DNA from: Trebouxia sp. TZW2008
Taxonomy: Eukaryota; Chlorophyta; Trebouxiophyceae; Trebouxiales; Trebouxiaceae
Direction: 5' to 3'
Assembly (NCBI GenBank): GCA_002118135.1
Contig: BDIU01000287.1
Coordinates: 496,001 to 560,000 of the forward strand
Length of the DNA: 64,000 nucleotides
Under the pieces are notes generated by a model. It had not been told where the DNA came from. It saw nothing but the letters and a program-made list of their open reading frames with translations, and searched no databases. Of this stretch, positions 23,373 to 34,307 are shown piece after piece; position 1 is the first letter of the stretch; the number at the start of each line of letters is the position of its first letter. The position numbers and the translations under genes were made by a program.

Positions 23373-25181
23373 ATGGAGGCAGCAATCTCTGCGATCTTGA
23401 CTATGTTCAAGCGCATGCCTGAGGTAAGTGCGTACCAGCTTTTGTGAAGACACGACAGCCGCATCAGATGAGCTGGCAACTTTTCGCAGGGGTTCCCAGC
23501 TTCCGCCTTGCAGAGTGAGATGGCTAACACACCGCCTACTGTGCTGCGTGATGCTATCAACCGCCTCCTCAAAGACAAAAAAGTCGAACTAGCCGAGGCT
23601 GGTGATGGCAGTCTGGTGTACAGGCAGATCGAGGCAGGCAAGTCAGCAAGGTAGATCTGACAGCACTAGTGCTGCAGATAGCCAGCTGTATAGCCTGTCT
23701 AAGCTTACAGTTGCAATGCAGGCTGAAGGGCCTGAACGCAGAGCACATGTTGGTGTATCAGTGTATAGAAGCAGCTGGAAATACAGGTATTGACTGTCTC
23801 ATTGACTGTTGCTTTCTATGTGAATGATTGCTGACACAAATGCAGTGTATGCTTGACAGGTGTCTGGACAAAGGAAATGAAGCACAAAACCAACCTGCAG
23901 CAGCCTCAGATCACAAAAATTCTCAAGGACTTGGAAAGCCGCACTCTAGTCAAGGCAATCAGGCCTGTCAATATGCCCAGCAAAAAGTTTTACATGCTTT
24001 TCGATCTGGATGCATCTGAGGAGATTACAGGAGGAAACTGGTATGTTTGGCTCTGTCCTGTAAGCAGCATTGCAGTACAGTAAGGCTTGTATGAGACAGG
24101 CAAGAGAAGCTAATTCTGATTGAACAAGCCTCTGTAATGGTCAAAACAGGTACACAAACAACGAGTACGACATAGAGTTTGTGGAAATGCTGCGGACACA
24201 GTGCCTTAAATTCATCAAACAAGAGGGAGACCCAACCCTGGATGATATTTTCGCTTTCGTACATGAAAAGGTTTGTTATCTTGCAATGGCCTCCACGTCA
24301 TGGCAATTGCCTGGCGTACAGGTCAGATGGTATCATGTGTTCCACATGTTGCAGGGTATCTCTCGGATAAACCTCCCTGAGAAGGCAATACTGCAGATCT
24401 TGACATCTCTTGAGTTTGACGGGGCAATTGAGCGCTTTGACGGCGATGAAGGAGATTGTTTTAGGCAGGCATTGTTGGCCATTCCTGAGCAATCGGCCTT
24501 TACTTCTATTCCGTGTGGTGTCTGCCCAGTAAGTACAGCTACCCTGTTGCTTGTGCTCTTGCAATGCTGTTTTGTCATGCTGCAGCTGACTGTATCTTGA
24601 TTACATGTGGCGTTTGCCCAGTTTGTACAGCTGAGCTTTGCTTTGGCCTGTGCTGTATGAATGCTGCATTGCCATGCTGCAGCTGAATGTACTCTGATTG
24701 AGCGTGGTATTTGCCAAGTAAAACCAGCTGCCCTGCATTGGCTTATCATATGGCTTGTGCTGCTTCAATGCTGTATTGTCGTGTTGCAGCTGACTGTACC
24801 TTGATTAAGTGTGGTGTTTGCATAGTAACAACAGCTGCTCTGCTTTGACAATATGACTATGATTTGGCTTGCGCTTTTCCAATGCTGTATTGCCATGCTG
24901 CATTTGACTGTACAGTAATGTATCCCTATAGCGACTGCTTTGGTCACCAAGTCCATTGTCCTTGTATTGCATTTTCCTGACTCAGGAGTACCACTTCAGT
25001 CAGAATGCAGTGATTGGTATCCAGGTGCATTGTCGTTACATCAAGAACACCTTTGTATTGGGGGTATTCACAAGGAGAAATGACTGTACCTTGATGTATG
25101 CAGGTGTTCAATGAATGTACTCCCGATGGTCCTGTCTCTCCAGCCACATGTGTGTACTATCAGCAGTGGCTTGATTTCTGA
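23373..25181 (+). CDS. RPC6: DNA-directed RNA polymerase III subunit RPC6 (C34)
   Basis: RPC6/C34 helps Pol III open promoters and bind TFIIIB. Exon 1 reads MEAAISAILTMFKRMPE. Winged-helix exons follow (TVLRDAINRLLKDKKVEL; GVWTKEMKHKTNLQQPQITK; KILKDLESRTLVKAI), then KFYMLFDLDASEEITGG, the FVEMLRTQC helix and INLPEKAILQILTSLEFDG. The C-terminus carries the cysteine set of the family's iron-sulfur site (CGVC, NEC, ATC) and ends in QQWLDF with TGA at 25179-25181. Its last intron separates CGVCP from VFNEC and contains four copies of the exon edge. Confidence 0.92.
24511..24935 (+). repeat. donor-side exon-edge array, RPC6 last intron
   Basis: Exon-end sequence GTGTGGTGTCTGCCCA|GTAAGT recurs degenerately with GT sites near 24529 (functional), 24621, 24718 and 24825. 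Between copies, CAATGCTGTATTGYCATGCTGCAGCTGACTGTA is also conserved. The period is 92-107 bp. Confidence 0.9.
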
Positions 25182-26089
25182 CCAAAATGCATCACTATTT
25201 GTCAGTAAAAGTGAGGGTGGTGCATCTTTAGTCTTACTGACATAACTTGGGCCCTCGTGCACAACCTAGAGGCACAAGCCTCCAGCAGCAGTTTGTGATG
25301 CATCGTGATGTGATGCATGATGCATCGTTGCTGTTGGGCTTTGGTCTGGCCTGGGTAGACAAATTATCAGGTCATGGTTTGTAGCTATGTTTCTGTCATG
25401 TTCAAATTTCATGCAGCTTCTGTATGTGACGGTGCAATGTGTTGTCTAGGTAGTATGATGATAGAAGCTGTTTTTGGCTACATAATTTTCCGACAACAAA
25501 TTTTCTCAGTACCCATGTGAAGTGATAGATCATTCTCTGTTAATCTAACGAAGCTGAGCTGACAATAAGTAGCAGATCCCTTGACAGCAAATTGCAGGGA
25601 AAGCACCATCAGAACAGTGTCAACGAGCTTGTCATTTTCATGGTTTCTACTCAGTGTTGTACATATGTTTCTGCAGTCATTGTTGCATTTTGCCAGAGAT
25701 TGTCATATCTGTTTTGACATGCTGACGCGTCGCTCACTCGTAATCCGCCTACTCGCCACTACCGACCACGAGGAACGTAAACAGACAAAGCAGATGTGAC
25801 AATCACTGGCAGTATGCATTGAGACCCCTGCAGAAATGTAGAGGAGTCAATAAGTTTTGCTTGTTTACGTTTTTCGTAGAAGGTAGGGGGCGATTACGAC
25901 TCGTCAGCGTTCCATTTGAGCACAGAATCGCCCTCAACATGCACATGCATGTGCGTTCGCGGTCAACAGAGTTGAGTTTACGTCAAACTTCATGTAATTG
26001 TTATGGCATCGTACGACTGAAACTGCACATTCACGATTCAAGACATCGTCTCACAAGAGCTTCGATCGCAAGCTGTAACAGACATCACA
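25182..26089. other. intergenic, RPC6 to DJ-1
   Basis: The genes are in tandem. Near 25297-25325 there is a cluster of GATGCAT repeats (a small palindromic element). No coding frame looks real. Confidence 0.5.
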
Positions 26090-28241
26090 ATGGCCGCCAA
26101 AAAAGCCTTGATCATCTCCACAAGCTGCAGCGCTTACCCCAACAGCAATGACAAGACCGGCACTTGGTGAGAATGCTGTCTGCTCGCTTCAGCCGCACGC
26201 ACAGCAGCCTTTTGCGCCATACAGACACGGTTCATTGTCATTCTATCAGATTTCAGCGTCATCTTCAGTTGAACCGTCTGCTTCTGGCACTCTAAGACTG
26301 TTGCATGCTGTGATGCCAGGGCGGAGGAGCTCGTAGCCCCGTACTACACGTTCAAGAACGCTGGGTACGATGTGACTATTGCTTCCATCAAAGGTGGACA
26401 GATTCCGGTTGACGAGGGCAGTCTGCAAGGTGGGTTTGGTTGCATGCCCAGTACGGCAGGGAACATGGCATGCATCTTGGGGCAAACAACAAAACACGCA
26501 CTGACTTGCTGCAGGGGATTTCAAAACAGCTGATGTCAAGAAGTTTTGGGCGGATGGTGCGTAAATTGCTGACAAGCTGTGCAGTTGGCTATTCTGCAAG
26601 CCCTTTTGGTCGCTGACCTACATATCTCAATTACTGCAGATAGCAAAATGCAACTCTTGAAGGAGTCTGTGGCTCTGCAATCTATTTCTGGAAAGGAGTA
26701 TGATGTAAGAACCACCGTTTGTTCGTGCAGCAAAGTGTTGCGTTGCCTGATGCTCAGATGTTGTGGTCCTGCAGATCATCTTTGTGCCAGGAGGTCACGG
26801 CATTGTCTTTGATGGCCCTGGCAACAAGAAGCTTGCAAGCGTGTTGACTGAGGCATATGCATCAGGTAGAGCGCTTTTTCCTCAGCATTGCAGATAAGCA
26901 CGATTGCAAGCAGCTGCATACTTCTCAGGCATGGTCGATGCATGTGACCGTGCAGACTCTTTTTCACCTCAGGCATGTGTCTTGTATACAATTGCTGATA
27001 CTATCATGGAAGTTGTGACACTCTTGATCAATGCATTTGTGGTGGTTCAGCACATATACAGACTGGGTTGCTGAAAGACAGTTGCTTGTTGACTATACAT
27101 ACCTCTAGCAAGGCCTTTGAACTGGCATGTGTTTTGGAAGATAGACAGATAGATACAATTGGCAGTATGTCACTGGTCATGCATGAGCCCTCTGTTACAG
27201 TGCGCATAAGGGATACAAGGCATTTTGACCTAGATGGCACAGCGCTTATTCTTCACACTGCAACACTAGCTTGTGTCATGCCCAGAGCGGAATCGCCCCA
27301 AGAACTACTACATCGTTTCGAGCCCTTGACGTTGTTCCAAGTCCCATGATATCGAGACTGACCTTGTCTCTTGTTCATGAAAAGTATGGAAGGTAGCAAC
27401 AGCGTCCATTCAACTCTATGTGCTTAGTAGCACTTTTGACTGTGCAGGCAAGGTTGTTGGTTCTGTGTGTCATGGACCAGCAGGCATTCTGGAGGCCACT
27501 GGCCCAGATGGCAAGTCAATTGTCCACGGCAAGAGGGTGACTGGCTTCTGCAACACTGAAGAAGAGGCAGTTGGCAAAACAAACAAGGTTCCCTTCCTGC
27601 TGGAGGATCGCATGAAGGAGTTGGGTGGCAAATATGAGAAGCAGGGTGACTGGGCTGACTTTGCCCTGCGGGATGGGCGCCTGGTCACAGGTCAGCCATC
27701 CTACAGTACATGCAGCATGTTGGCAATCCTGTCATTGACTTTGCACTGCGGGATGGGAGCCTTACTACAGGGCAGCCGTCGTACTGTACATGTACATGCA
27801 GCATGTCGGCAAAGCAATCATCCATCCTTAGATACGATGTGACAGACAGCCTGCATCTCCACAAAAACATCAACGCATCTGTCATATAGTTCTGCCTGCT
27901 GCATCTGTCATACAGTATTGGCTGCTGCATGTGTTGCATGGTACTGCCTGCTGCATCTGTCATACAGTATGTGCTGCTGCATCTGCCGTATAGTACTGGC
28001 TGCTGCTGCTGTGTGTTAGTCAGCGATTGCCAAAGCGTGACTACATGACAGACCTAGGAAAGCTGCAATTTCATTTGTCACAGCGTCACGCATGCTCCAG
28101 TTCCATCTTGACGCAGTCATGCATGGCATGTGTCAAGCATTACTACGCAACATCATCTCAAATGCTGTATCGATTGCAGGTCAAAACCCACAGTCTTCAG
28201 CCAGTGCTGCCAAACTATGTCTTGAGGCCAGCACAGCATGA
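26090..28241 (+). CDS. DJ-1/PfpI superfamily protein (Hsp31-like, putative glyoxalase III / deglycase)
   Basis: Members convert methylglyoxal to lactate without glutathione or act as redox chaperones. Seven exons join in phase, from MAAKKALIISTSCSAY at 26090 to SAAKLCLEASTA at 28241. Visible elements are the Rossmann start, EELVAPYYTFKNAGYDVTIAS, DFKTADVKKFW, the glycine loop IIFVPGGHG, and the nucleophile elbow VVGSVCHGPAG with the catalytic Cys. FCNTEEEAVGKTNKVPFLLE and the C-terminal GRLVTGQNPQSS strand follow. The arrangement fits the Hsp31 branch more than animal DJ-1. There is no obvious targeting leader, so it is probably cytosolic. The last intron carries one exon-edge copy. Confidence 0.88.
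27655..28015 (+). repeat. donor-side duplication plus 30-35 bp repeats, DJ-1 last intron
   Basis: The exon end TTTGCCCTGCGGGATGGGCG..ACAG|GTCAGCC is copied about 82 bp downstream as TTTGCACTGCGGGATGGGAG..ACAGGGCAGCC. From about 27885, GCATCTGTCATACAGTA(T)..GCTGCT repeats three to four times. Confidence 0.85.
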
Positions 28242-28625
28242 TATCATCAGTGACATTCTTGGAGAAGCGAATTAGCTTTGATACAGTGCAGTAATGCTTG
28301 GCAACTGTTGCATTTGAGTGTTTGTATGTCTTGCAATTTGCTTCTTTGAAGTCTTTGAAAGGTCTGCTGCGTCTACGCTCAAAGTGCTGAGAGTTGGACG
28401 CTGCTGCTAAGTTTGTCAATCATTGAATAGCACTGCTGCTGAGAGCGCTCAGAGTCTACCTACCTAAGTCAATCTGCTTAGTTTGTCAAACGTCAAGACT
28501 GCTGTGTAATCAAGCCTTTGTTTTGGTGATAGTGTCAGCAATTAAATCTCACTGGGGAACTCAAAGCTTGCTTGGACATGAGAACATGTGTGACGCCTGC
28601 ATAAGCTGATGCATACACCAGATTC
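28242..28625. other. intergenic, convergent 3' ends of DJ-1 and metacaspase
   Basis: The two stop codons are 384 bp apart, facing each other. A weak duplication around CTAAGT(T/C)..TCTGCTTAGTTTGTCAA (28410-28490) is the only structure seen. Confidence 0.5.
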
Positions 28626-31600
28626 TCACAGTATGACCGCTTCATTGAAGTCCAAGCGTCGCGAGCTGAACAACTGAGGTATGTGCACAAAGTGCTGTGG
28701 GCCATTCTTGAGAGCATATCTGATTGCTCTGAGCAGCACATTATATGTTGATGCCTGTCCTTGCTCCACAGCTTGCAAAAGACAAAATGTCATTGGTCCT
28801 GCAAAGCAGCCACTTGTTCAGCTCCAAACAAGCTTACTGCAAGCTTGCAGTTTGTGAGCTACAAAGTGGCCCAAACATTAACATACAAACGCACACAACC
28901 AAAGCTGTCCAGACATGTCTTGAGGCATCCAATCAGCAAGTCTGCATGCGGACTTTTATAGCAATGTGTGGAAGTAGCCCCTTGACACCCAGCCAGCATG
29001 CCTTTCTCCAACACACGCTTTGTAAGGAAAAGCAGAGACAAGTCTGCGCCATTGGGTAGTAAATCGGGAGCTTCTGTGAGCACAAGCAACCCAACAGGCA
29101 CGACCCGAGAGCGGGAGCAGCTCTGCAGGAGCATACTTGCGGAGAACGAGAGCACGCTGCATTGTGCATCAATCAGGTCAGCACCTCCATGCAGCTAATT
29201 TGCATTCAGACATACCTGTGGAGGGCAAGTACACGCTGGCTTCTGCATTGATGAGGTCAACTATGCTCTGTAACATGCTGCGTTTGGAGGGCAAGTGCAC
29301 GCTGGCTTGTGCATCAAACATTGCCAAGCAGCAGACTTGCGTCAGACACACCTTTGGAGGGCAAGTGCATGCTGGCTTATGCATCAATTTGGCTGATCGT
29401 GCTTGGTATCAAGATACCTGTGGAGGGCAAGTGCATGCTGGCATGTGCATTGACGAGGCCAATTGTGCTTGGTAATAACAAACCTGTGGAGGGCAAGTGC
29501 ATGCTGGCTTGTGCATCAATGAGGTCATCATCCCCAGTGCTGGTCAGCAGGATGGCGTCTCCAGCTCCTGATGCAAAGGATGCAGACTCAGGTTCAACCA
29601 AATCTGGTGCAACACCGCCTGCCTGTAGAATGTCAGGTGGCAGCTGCACCTGCCTCTGTCGCTGATGTCCATGGGCGCCATCCTGCAGTGCCAACTATGT
29701 TTGTTTACAAAGTTGATGCAGAAGCCAATTTCAAACCCCTGATGCAAAGAATGCAGACTCGGGTTCTGCTGCGTCTGATGCAATGCTGCCTTGCTGCAGG
29801 ATGTCCAGAGGCAGCTGAACCTGGCGCTGTCTGTGATGGCCATGAGCACCATCCTGCAATGTCAAATATGTGTGAGTGCAGGTTGCACTAGAAGCCACAA
29901 AATGCATTGAAGAACAAGCCTTGGAAAGCTGCTTTGCTGCAGAATGTCAATAGGCAGCTGCACCTGCCGCTTTCTCTGATGACCATGGGTGCCATCCTGC
30001 AGTGCCAGTGATGTCAGAGTTCAGAGTTGATGTAGGAGCCAAAATTAAAGCCCCTGATGCAAAGGATGCAGACTTGGGCTCAGCCAGGTCTGGTGCAATG
30101 CTGGCTTGCTGCACGATGTCAGGTGGCAGTTGCACCTGCCCCTGCCTCTGATGACCGTGAGCACCGTCCTGCAGTGTCATGATGTTAAGGTGGAGGTTGG
30201 TCCTGGCGTGAAGTCCTAGCAACGCTGCATTGCTGAGCTGCTGCAGGACGTCAAGAGGCACCTGCATCTGCACCCGCGCCTGCCGCTGTCTCTGATGACC
30301 ATGACCAGCACCATCCTGCAGTGCCAATGCTTTTAGAGTGAGAGGTTGAGGTAGAGGACAAAACTCAAGCCCCTGCTGCGAAGGACGCAGATTCAGATTC
30401 TGCCAGATCTGGTGCAATATCACCCTGCTGTAGAACGTCAGGAGGCAGCTGTACCTGCCGCCGTCTCTGATGACCATGAGCACCATCCTGCAGTGTTGCA
30501 AAAGTTTGTTATTTCAGCGCTTCTGCTGTGCGCCAGCTTGTTTCAAAGCATGCGCTTGCCACAATGATGGTGATTTCAGTTGCAGCACACTGACCAACTT
30601 GCTTTGCAATATACTTGAGAAGTCTGCTCAGCATTGTCAGCTGTCTACAAGATGAGCAACTGCAACCGAAGCTGCTGCTGATGATGCAGACAAGCAATCT
30701 TGAGCTTTTCATGAGGTCATTCTAACTGTCAAGGCGTGACAGAACATGAGACAGGACACCAGACCTGCCATTCAGACCAGCCATCACGCCGCGCACGTGC
30801 TGTGCAGCGCAGGTTGAGGGACGGGCAGCTTTGGCAGGCATCTATCACAGCATGTAGGCGCACACCATGGCGCAGGGGCTTGATCATTGCTGTGTGAAGC
30901 TGATCATCTGTCAAGGGGCCCGCCTGCATGCAGTCAATGCCCACAGTTTAGCCATACATGATCAGTAGCATGCCAAAGCTTGATAAGCGCATCTTCTCCA
31001 ATAACAGTCAGTGTCATTGACAGCTTTGGCAGGCATGAAGACAGCATGCAGGCGCAGGGGCCTGATCATCGCTGTGTGAAGCTGGTCATCTGTCGACAGG
31101 CCTGCCTGCATGCAGTCAATGTCCATTGTTCAGGCTGCAACCAAGCAGTCACAGCTCTGTAACTAATTTGCACATATGCAAAACAGTACACTCTTCAACA
31201 GTACTGACTGACAGCCTAGCCTTTCCTGTAAGCTGCCAGAGACTGTATTGTTTCTGCAGCATGGGCTGTGTCCAAAAGCAGGCTCTGCTACAGCGTGTCA
31301 TCACCAACAAGTGCTGTTGTCAACACACATTGCACCTGACAGACGGGTTTTGGTACCTGACAGACGGGTTTTGGAGACCCTAGAGAGACAGACAATGCTA
31401 AGAGACTCTGGAGAGACAAACAATGCTGAGTGTGGCTGCATATGCAGCAGGCAAGCATGACATGTGCTTGAAATCAATGCAGTTCATGTATCACACAGAT
31501 GATGACAAGGATCACCTGTTGAAAGTCGCATGGCAGGATGCCTTCATCCCAGCTGCCCCCAAGAGGGTGGGGTGGCTGGCAGCCATGACCTGAGAAGCTG

Positions 31601-33393
31601 AAGAATAGAGAGTCTGAGGACTCACAGTCCTTGACCAGCCACTGTATTGCTGCAAGAATGTTTGCCTGCAGGCACACAACAGGCCTTGCCGCTGACATGA
31701 TCAGTACTACTGCATCTGACATCTCAAGCATTGTATAGTTATTACAATGCACAGTGCATGCACTGCCTTGCCAGCAGGCCAAACGAGCTGACAAACTATG
31801 CACTTCCAGTCTGGCTACATTGTTGGCTGAGTTACAAGTGTTGGTAAAGTTAGGCAGGGGTTTGAGGAAGCCCCACCTTGCTTGGCAAGTAGTCTACATG
31901 TGGCTGCTCATCATGTAGCAGCATGACATTGTCTGCTTGGTACCTGCATGCCACAATTTCTGCTCAGTCTGCAGCACCAGGCAGGATTGGTGCAAGATGG
32001 CATGAGGCGTGATCCACACACAGTGACAGCATATACCGCTGATGTCAGGCAGAAGCAAGACACTCAAGCAGAAGCAGAACAAATCATTGCCAGTTGAGTG
32101 TCACATCAACAATGCCTTTTACAAAGAATGTGTGATCAGCAGCTGATACAGAATTACCCAAAATGCCTGGTGAGTAGCTGATACAGGCAGACAGCGTCCT
32201 GCACACAGCCTTTGAGGGCTGCAGGAGGCACATTGACGTAGTTGCACCCAATCAGCACAGCCTTTCTGCGCCGTGTCTGCCATGGTGATGCTGGTTCCTG
32301 ATTGATAGACTCAGGAGGCGGCAAGCTGGGTGGGGGTATGAAAGGGGCTGCATACGGCAAACCTGCACCTGTTTGTGGCAACACCTCAGGGGGTGCCTGC
32401 AAGCAAAAGGTATGCTGGTGCCGCGCGCATCACAAGCGGTGCGTGCGTGTGAGGCTGACTGCAGCTAAGGTTATTGTGATGTGTTGTCAGCTGCAGAGTC
32501 TGACATCATCAGCTGCTCAAGATGTATGGCAAGTGAATGCAATCATAATGTTTGTGCTGCTGTCCTGTGACGTACGTTGCGAGCAATTGCATGCTTCAGC
32601 TGGCAAGTTGGGTGCATGTGAAGCTGACTGCAGCTAAGGTTGCTGTGAGGTGTGCTGTGTTGTCAGCTGCAAGTAGAGTGAGTGAGTATGCATCAGCTGC
32701 TGAAGGTATATGGCATGTGAATGAACTCATGATGTTTGTGGCTGTTTTGCCACATGATGATGATGGCACATCTAGGTGGCAACATCTTGCATCCATGCAT
32801 GTGCATGGCTGCAGGAGAATATGCAAAGCACTTGTTGCTGACATTGGAGGTGGGGTGGTAGCCTTGACTGATTAGTTGCAGCCAAATACGAAGCACTTCC
32901 AAGTGCAAATTGCATAACCAGGCCGCAGAGAGCTGCTGCTTCCGTGCATACCTGTGAAAGCAGTCGCGGGCCTTGCCCAACAGGCTGAGCAGAACTTTTT
33001 TGTAGCTGAGAAGGCTGCCTGTCAACGTTTGCCAAGGCTGGTTGTTCAGTGGTAACGATAGGGCTGCTTGAGAGGATGGGCTCATCCAAAACAACAAGCT
33101 CAGGTGACGCATCCTCTGTTTTGACCTCATTCTACATGAAAAGCTAGGCTGCACTGTGTGTGACCAACAGGTGTGGTTGCATCAGCGATTTGGCACTTTT
33201 GTTGATGACTCACCAAGGGAGGAGTTGCCTGCTTTGTTTGCGCTTGTGGCTGAGTCTGGTCAACGGAGCTGGGTATAGGATGCTTTGGAACCCCGTTGAC
33301 TTGCGGATTTGGCTGCAGTCGCTCCCGCTGACTGGAAGCAGGACGGTCATCTTGCTTGTAGTTTGCGGGTAGTTTGCTGCCGCATATTCCCAT
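28626..33393 (-). CDS. type I-like metacaspase (Cys protease, C14 clan)
   Basis: Metacaspases cleave after Arg/Lys and act in stress and cell death. ATG 33393 opens MGICGSK, a good N-myristoylation context, followed by a Pro/Gln-rich prodomain. The p20 core starts in an exon at about 32402-32154 (RRRKAVLIGCNYVNVPPAAL, then GCVQDAVCLYQLLTRHFG). YQADNVMLLHDEQPHVDY follows, then the catalytic His in SLFFSFSGHGCQ. The catalytic Cys exon is at about 30930-30770 (RLHAVIDACQSCPSL). The p10 part reads GDAILLTSTGDDDLIDAQAS, then a final exon with PMTFCLLQAVEQ and PQLFSSRRLDFNEAVIL at the TGA (28626-28628). The Cys site DACQSC departs from the usual D(S/C)CHSG. Several introns are packed with exon-edge arrays. 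Confidence 0.88.
29130..29550 (-). repeat. donor-side exon-edge array, metacaspase p10 exon
   Basis: On the minus strand, the exon end TTGATGCACAAGCCAGCATG..CCCTCCACAG|GT is followed downstream by about five further copies between 29480 and 29140. They read like IDAQASMHLPSTG, VNAHASMHLPSTG, FDAQASVHLPSKR and INAEASVYLPSTG. Periods are about 62-90 bp. Confidence 0.92.
29540..30500 (-). repeat. acceptor-side whole-exon array, metacaspase (about 6 units)
   Basis: Starts of a minus-strand exon, CTGCAGGATGG(T/C)GC(T/C)CATGG, recur near 30490, 30310, 30175, 30000, 29850 and 29690. Each is followed by a degenerate coding block like DGAHGHQRRRQVQLPPD. The last unit (29690) is continuous with the functional p10 exon. 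The earliest (30490) also keeps an open frame and could be a real exon of the linker. Confidence 0.9.
30830..31130 (-). repeat. acceptor-side duplication of the metacaspase catalytic-Cys exon
   Basis: The blocks CAGGGGCTTGATCATTGCTG, GTGAAGCTGATCATCTGTC and GCCTGCATGCAGTCAATG near 30875-30940 reappear near 31050-31120 with few changes. The upstream copy breaks off before the catalytic Cys. Confidence 0.9.
31335..31432. repeat. two adjacent perfect-to-near-perfect duplications
   Basis: CTGACAGACGGGTTTTGG occurs twice directly in tandem. It is followed by two units of about 25 bp around GAGAGACA(G/A)ACAATGCT(A/G)AG. This is a young-looking array in a metacaspase intron. Confidence 0.9.
32430..32770. 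repeat. tandem duplication of about 185 bp in metacaspase intron
   Basis: GTGAGGCTGACTGCAGCTAAGGTT / GTGAAGCTGACTGCAGCTAAGGTT, TGTTGTCAGCTGCA and ATGGCA(A/T)GTGAATG are shared between about 32440-32570 and 32617-32750. Confidence 0.85.
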
Positions 33394-34307
33394 GATGAGA
33401 GGCAATGCAGATCAGCGATGCGCAAATAAATCTCTTGAGTGATCTGATCGGATCTAACACGCAGGTCCACGATATTTCGGCAACTATGCTGATGCTTTGT
33501 CAAGCATGCAAACTCAATCTGCTCACGGCTTGCTTTGGCGCAGCAAGCAGGTCCTTCACTCAAAATGGCGTGCAATCAAGCTGATACTTTAGAGGCAGAG
33601 GATCACTGTTCATTGCTCACTGTTGGATGGGACTTTCTGACTAACGAGAGCATCAAGGCACTGAGAACAATATTGCAGTGAGCATGCAACAGAAGTTAAA
33701 GTTTGCTCAGATCAGATAGCCCGCCAGCCTCTGCAGGCGTACCGCTCGAGCCGCTTCTCACGACCTCACACGATCAACACAGCTGCATCAACCTGCGCAT
33801 GCATCTCAATTGCAAGGCGATCTGGCAACAGACGTGCGGACGACTCAGCAGCCCGCGCATACCCGCCCTAAGATCACACAGTACTGCAGATCAGTCGACG
33901 CACTAGCCGTCAAGCTCACGTTGTTTTGGGGTCAAGTGACATGCTGCTTCACGTAGAGTTTCTAGATCACATTGCCCAGGCAGCCTCCTGATTGACCAGT
34001 ACCAAGCGGCTAGCCAAAGCCCTGCGATCTGGTGATCTCAACCGTCAGAAGGAAGACTTCGACCAAGGGTGACCTTCGCACCTGCCGTCTTGCCGGCACA
34101 AAATTTTCCAACCAACTTTGGCGGCATCAACACATTACTGCGGCCTGACCTTTGTCAGACGCGCTTGCAATACTCAAGCCTTGTGGTGAAGGTACAGTGA
34201 ACGATCAGCGTTACTTTCACCGATCCTCGCGTAAAGACTGCGTGCTTTGCTGAGGAAGCTCGCTCATTGCGGCTGAGTCTGTTGCTGCAGGCTGGACCTG
34301 AAGCGCA
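33394..34307. other. divergent intergenic region, metacaspase / GATA gene
   Basis: The region holds both promoters. It contains a short ORF (33565-33681) but otherwise no recognisable coding sequence. Confidence 0.45.
33565..33681 (+). CDS. short ORF, 38 codons, unknown
   Basis: ATG 33565 encodes MACNQADTLEAEDHCSLLTV and ends LRTILQ with TGA at 33679. The TGA lies in a GT-containing context (CA|GTGAGC), so it could instead be a first exon. No family is recognised. It may be an upstream ORF or leader exon of the GATA gene. Confidence 0.25.
   Translation: MACNQADTLEAEDHCSLLTVGWDFLTNESIKALRTILQ

Noticed and set aside
25297..25325. GATGCAT palindrome cluster as a regulatory site
   Set aside because: Short and low-complexity; GATGCAT-like words are common throughout the window.
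28998..29180. Plus-strand frame starting MPFSNTRFVRKSRDKSAPLG
   Set aside because: It looks protein-like, but it lies antisense within a metacaspase intron and ends in the metacaspase edge array; no splice continuation was found.
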